In this document: piece by piece, positions 11,962-14,654 of the stretch
How positions within the stretch are numbered: the stretch's first letter is position 1
Layout: every line of letters starts with the position of its first letter
NCBI GenBank assembly: GCA_047921175.1
Contig: JBLRWQ010000070.1
Coordinates: forward strand, 1 to 14,654
Direction of reading: 5' to 3'
Length of the DNA: 14,654 nt
Origin: T1Sed10-7 sp047921175
Lineage (GTDB): Bacteria > Actinomycetota > Nitriliruptoria > Nitriliruptorales > Nitriliruptoraceae
The notes under the pieces: model-generated
What the model saw: the letters and a program-made list of their open reading frames with translations, nothing else
The model's database searches: none
What the model was told of the DNA's origin: nothing
Translations under genes and position numbers: made by a program

Positions 11962-11990
11962 CCCGACCGACCCCGCGGGGTGTGGTCGGG
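11962..11990 (-). repeat. Nested inverted repeat in alpha-operon leader
   Basis: CCCGACC (11962-11968) pairs with GGTCGGG (11984-11990) around the 12-base palindrome ACCCCGCGGGGT (11970-11981), giving a bulged stem-loop. It lies 84-112 bases upstream of rpmJ, next to the 9-bp hairpin. Confidence 0.45.
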
Positions 11991-12158
11991 AGGCTTCGTC
12001 CGCGCACCGGGGTCGCGTTCCTCACGAACAGAGGATCCGCGCCGGTGCCGGCCGGCCGTTCCCGGCGTCACGCGGGTGCGTGCGCCGCATGTGGTGCCAC
12101 CGGACGCGTCGGCCGCGTCGCTGGGCACGTTGTCGTCTCGGGCGTGCGACGAGCTCCT

Positions 12159-12181
12159 CCGGCGCCAGGGCAGCGCGCCGG
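12159..12181 (-). terminator. 7-bp hairpin after infA
   Basis: CCGGCGC (12159-12165) and GCGCCGG (12175-12181) form a stem with a nine-base loop, 17 bases after the infA stop. It has no T-tract and may be a weak terminator. Confidence 0.4.
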
Positions 12182-12198
12182 GTCGTCGCGACCCTCGG

Positions 12199-12420
12199 TC
12201 ACTTGTAGCGGTAGGTGATCCGACCACGGGAGAGGTCGTAGGGCGAGAGCTCCACGACCACCTTGTCACCGGGCAGGATGCGGATGTAGTGCATCCGCAT
12301 CTTCCCGCTGATGTGCGCGAGGACGTTGTGTCCGTTCTCCAGCTCCACACGGAACTGCGTGTTCGGGAGGGCCTCCGTCACGGTGCCCTCCACCTGGATG
12401 GACTCTTCCTTCTCGGCCAC
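12199..12420 (-). CDS. infA: Translation initiation factor IF-1
   Basis: IF-1 occupies the ribosomal A site during initiation and helps IF-2 and IF-3. The 73-residue S1/OB-fold protein reads AEKEESIQVEGTVTEALPNT, FRVELENGHNVLAHISGKMR and IRILPGDKVVVELSPYDLSRGRITYRYK, all standard. The start codon is GTG 12420 with GGAGG four bases upstream. It is isolated for an infA: 235 bases with a strong terminator-like hairpin separate it from map upstream, and 320 bases separate it from rpmJ downstream. It could therefore be its own transcription unit. Confidence 0.99.
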   Translation of the reverse strand: MAEKEESIQVEGTVTEALPNTQFRVELENGHNVLAHISGKMRMHYIRILPGDKVVVELSPYDLSRGRITYRYK

Positions 12421-12566
12421 GCCGCCTCCGGGTCGCGCTCACGTCGGGGTGCTCACCACGCTCCCGGTCGGCGCCACGGGGCGCGAAGCACCCGAGCATC
12501 GGCCGAGGTCACGGTCCGCGCGCTGCCAGCACCGAGGTGCCGGGGCGTCGCGTCCGCAACGTGATG

Positions 12567-12590
12567 ACGCCCTGCCGCGTGGCAGGGCGT
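12567..12590 (-). terminator. Strong 10-bp hairpin between map and infA
   Basis: ACGCCCTGCC-GCGT-GGCAGGGCGT is a perfect 10-bp stem with a four-base loop, 66 bases after the map stop. On the transcribed strand it is followed by CATCACGTT, only mildly T-containing. It is the best-formed terminator candidate in the window and implies that secY-adk-map transcription largely ends here. Confidence 0.7.
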
Positions 12591-12655
12591 GCGGGAAGGG
12601 TACCCAGCCGACACCGCCAGCGGCAACCGCGGGCTCGGCGACGGTCCCACGGGGG

Positions 12656-13462
12656 TCAGTAGTGGGGCACCTCGACGCCCTCACCGAGGTGGTGGGGCTC
12701 GTCCGAGCGGGCGGTCAGTACCCAGGGCCCGTCCTCGGTGATCGCGACCGTGTGCTCCCAGTGCGCGGACAGCGCGCCATCGGCGGTGACGACCGTCCAC
12801 TCGTCGTCGAGGGTGCGGGTCCCCTCGGAGCCGAGGTTGAACATCGGCTCGATCGCGATGACCCAGCCCTTGGTCATCTTCAGGCCCTTGCCGGCCCGGC
12901 CGTAGTTGGGGACCGAGGGGTCCTCGTGCAGGGCGCGCCCGATGCCGTGCCCGACGTACTCGCGCACCACGCCGTAGCCGTCCACCTCGGCGACCGCCTC
13001 GATCGCCGCGCCGACATCACCGAGCCGGTTGCCGTGCCGGGCCTGCGCCAGCCCCTGCCACATGGCGTTGCGGGTCTGGCGCACGAGGCGGAGCGCCTCG
13101 GGCGAGGCCGCCGCGTCCCCGCCGACCACCAGGGTGGTGGCGGAGTCCCCGTGGAAGCCCTCGACGATCGCGCCGCAGTCGATCGAGATCAGGTCGCCCT
13201 CCTCGAGGACGGCGTCCGGCGAGGGGATGCCGTGGACGATCTGGTCGTTCGGGGAGGTGCACAGCGTGGCCGGGAAGCCGCGGTAGCCCTTGAAGGAGGG
13301 CACCGCGCCGGAGCGCACGATCACGTCCTCGGCGATGCGGTCGAGGTCGAGGGTGGACATGCCCGGCTTGAGCCGTTCGATCAGCTCCTCGTGGGCACGG
13401 GCCACGACGGCGCCGGCCCTGGCCATGCGCTCGACCTCGGCTCGGCTCTTCTTGATGATCAT
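12656..13462 (-). CDS. map: Type I methionine aminopeptidase
   Basis: Map removes the initiator methionine from nascent proteins. The 268-residue protein has all metal ligands of the pita-bread fold: D95 (ISIDCGA), D106 (HGDSATT), H172 (GHGIGRALHE), E205 (IEPMF) and E236 (WEHTVAITEDG), with the substrate-positioning H77 in NDQIVHGIPS. There is no N-terminal SH3-binding zinc extension, so it is the short type Ia-like form. ATG 13462 (MIIKKS) is preferred because the GAGGG lies nine bases upstream; the ATG three codons earlier (13471) directly abuts that GAGGG and is too close. It follows adk after 129 bases, as in many secY-adk-map clusters, and ends before a strong hairpin. Confidence 0.98.
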   Translation of the reverse strand: MIIKKSRAEVERMARAGAVVARAHEELIERLKPGMSTLDLDRIAEDVIVRSGAVPSFKGYRGFPATLCTSPNDQIVHGIPSPDAVLEEGDLISIDCGAIVEGFHGDSATTLVVGGDAAASPEALRLVRQTRNAMWQGLAQARHGNRLGDVGAAIEAVAEVDGYGVVREYVGHGIGRALHEDPSVPNYGRAGKGLKMTKGWVIAIEPMFNLGSEGTRTLDDEWTVVTADGALSAHWEHTVAITEDGPWVLTARSDEPHHLGEGVEVPHY

Positions 13463-13591
13463 CGACCGCATCCCTCGTCGCTGCCGCCGGGGGTCCGCGC
13501 CCTGTGGCGGCTCCGGGCGAGGGCGAGGGTACGGCGCGGCCGGGCCGGCCGCGGCACCCGGCCCGAGGGGCCTGGTGGCACCCGCCGGGGC

Positions 13592-14242
13592 TCAGACCAG
13601 CGTGTCCAGGATCGACCGTGCCGAGGCGAAGACCTCATCCGGCGTCCCGGTGGCCTCGACGTCGCGCAGCAGGCCCCGCTCCCAGTAGAAGTGCTCCAGC
13701 GGCTCGGTCTGCGCCGCGTAGACGTCCAGCCGGTTGAGCGCGACCTCCTCGGTGTCGTCGTCGCGCTGGAGCAGCTCCCCGCCGCAGTCGTCGCAGCGGC
13801 CCTCCTCGGCCGGCGGGTCGAACAGCAGGTGGTAGATGCGACCGCACTGGCTGCAGGTCCGCCGGCCGGTCAGGCGCGCGATCACGTCCTCGCGGGGCAC
13901 CGACAGGCGCAGCACGGCGTCCAGGGGGGCCTCGTGCTCGACCAGGAGGTGGTGGAGCGCCTCGGCCTGGGGCACCGTCCGGGGGAACCCGTCGAACAGG
14001 AACCCGTGGGCCGCGTCCGGCTCGCGGAGCCGGTCACCGACCATGCGCATCACCAGCTCGTCGGGGACCAGGTCACCGGCGTCCATCGAGCGCTTGGCCT
14101 CGACCCCGAGCTCGCTCCCGGCACGCACGTTGGCACGCAGGATGTCGCCGGTCGAGATGTGGGGGATGCCGTAGGCCTCGGCGATCCGCGCCGCCTGGGT
14201 GCCCTTGCCCGCCCCCGGTGGTCCCAGCAGGATGAGTCGCAC
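13592..14242 (-). CDS. adk: Adenylate kinase (zinc-LID long form)
   Basis: Adenylate kinase interconverts ATP+AMP and 2 ADP in the cytoplasm. The 216-residue protein has the P-loop GPPGAGKGT (7-15), HISTGDILRANV in the AMP-binding domain, FLFDGFPRTVPQAE (81-94) and the LID domain with CSQCGRIYH and CDDCGGELLQRDDDTEE, whose C130, C133, C150 and C153 form a four-cysteine zinc site. The end RLDVYAAQTEPLEHFY is typical. The start is GTG 14242 with GGAGGG six bases upstream. It lies 88 bases downstream of secY. Many actinobacteria have a shorter LID without zinc, so the zinc form is a possible lineage marker. Confidence 0.99.
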   Translation of the reverse strand: MRLILLGPPGAGKGTQAARIAEAYGIPHISTGDILRANVRAGSELGVEAKRSMDAGDLVPDELVMRMVGDRLREPDAAHGFLFDGFPRTVPQAEALHHLLVEHEAPLDAVLRLSVPREDVIARLTGRRTCSQCGRIYHLLFDPPAEEGRCDDCGGELLQRDDDTEEVALNRLDVYAAQTEPLEHFYWERGLLRDVEATGTPDEVFASARSILDTLV

Positions 14243-14330
14243 GTCGATCCCTCCGTCGCCGGTCCGGGCGGTGCGCCGGGGGCCGGCAGGTGCCGTCCAC
14301 GTTCCCGGACGACCCTAGCCAACGGGGGTG

Positions 14331-14654
14331 TCAGCGCAGGAATCCCTCGTAGTTGCGCTGCATCAGCTGCGACTCGATCTGCTGGTTGGTCTGCAGGGCG
14401 ACGCCCACCATGATCAACAGGCTCACGCCGCCGAGCGGGAAGGCGCCGATGTTGCCGACCGCGAGCAGGATGAAGGGCAGCACCGCCACCGAGGCGAGGT
14501 AGAGCGAGCCCGGCAGGGTGATGCGGGTCAGCACCCTGTCGAGGTACTCCGCGGTCTGGCGGCCCGGACGGATGCCCGGGATGAACCCGCCGTACCGCTG
14601 CATGTTGTCCGCGACCTCGACGGGGTTGAAGGTGATGGCGCTGTAGAAGTAGGC
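14331..14654 (-). CDS. secY: Preprotein translocase subunit SecY (C-terminal part; 5' end outside window)
   Basis: SecY is the membrane channel of the Sec translocon. The visible 107 C-terminal residues begin AYFYSAITFNPVEVADNM and continue with GGFIPGIRPGRQTAEYLD, RITLPGSLYLASVAVLPF and QQIESQLMQRNYEGFLR. These are the conserved loop before TM9, TM9 and TM10 with the cytosolic tail. Two hydrophobic segments are seen, LPGSLYLASVAVLPFILL and FPLGGVSLLIMVGVALQT. The frame is open to the right edge, so the start is not in the window; the ATG at 14603 is internal. It leads the secY-adk-map series, the promoter of which would be in the upstream spc operon. Confidence 0.98.
   Translation of the reverse strand, partial: AYFYSAITFNPVEVADNMQRYGGFIPGIRPGRQTAEYLDRVLTRITLPGSLYLASVAVLPFILLAVGNIGAFPLGGVSLLIMVGVALQTNQQIESQLMQRNYEGFLR

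Larger units (their letters stand above)
11879..12198. other. 320-base spacer between infA and rpmJ
   Basis: No gene is supported here. Hairpins at 12159-12181, 11962-11990 and 11901-11923 are the main structures. The length and position suggest that the alpha-operon promoter is inside, but no hexamer pair is clear on the minus strand. In many bacteria infA and rpmJ are much closer together. Confidence 0.6.

Noticed and set aside
11765..12025. 86-residue form of L36 starting at ATG 12025
   Set aside because: The added part is low complexity and spans the leader hairpins; L36 is 37 residues and the GTG at 11878 has GGAGGT.
13463..13471. map start at ATG 13471
   Set aside because: The GAGGG directly touches this ATG with no spacing, whereas ATG 13462 has nine bases.
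12311..14413. 700-residue plus-strand ORF over infA, map and adk
   Set aside because: It is antisense to three recognised genes, with no domain of its own.

Overview
The window is a very GC-rich stretch of bacterial chromosome. The gene order secY-adk-map-infA-rpmJ-rpsM-rpsK-rpsD-rpoA-rplQ-truA-rplM-rpsI-glmM-...-glmS, the heavy use of GTG starts with strong GGAGG-type ribosome binding sites, and an F420-type luciferase-like oxidoreductase together point to an actinobacterium. A deep-branching high-GC lineage (Nitriliruptoria/Euzebya-like or Acidimicrobiia) is plausible, but this is inference; no rRNA is present to place it.

Layout: almost every gene is on the minus strand, so transcription reads from the right edge leftwards. 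secY (5' end outside the window), adk and map lie at 14654-12656 and end in a strong hairpin at 12567-12590. infA follows, then a 320-base spacer, then the alpha operon rpmJ-rpsM-rpsK-rpsD-rpoA-rplQ with truA (11878-7288). After a 331-base repeat-containing spacer come rplM-rpsI (6956-6127), then glmM (5880-4540), an F420-dependent LLM oxidoreductase (4052-3033) and glmS (2787-934). A plus-strand HIT-family gene (427-849) converges on glmS. At the extreme left edge (135-1, minus) is a convincing internal piece of NuoD that lacks its N-terminal coding sequence.

The genes supply translocation (SecY), adenylate balance (Adk), protein maturation (Map), translation (IF-1, L36, S13, S11, S4, L17, L13, S9, TruA), transcription (RpoA) and UDP-GlcNAc precursor synthesis (GlmS makes GlcN-6-P, GlmM converts it to GlcN-1-P). 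The core genes are conventional. The unusual material is at the edges and in the spacers: the nuoD remnant, an F420 enzyme gene between glmM and glmS, a different short tandem repeat in each of the larger spacers from truA leftwards, a cluster of perfect palindromes between glmM and the F420 gene, a long acidic tail on L17, and about ten extra residues in the RpoA N-terminal domain. I found no CRISPR array, tRNA, rRNA, insertion sequence or defence/biosynthetic system. I do not think the window holds a wholly new system; the best leads are the items just listed.
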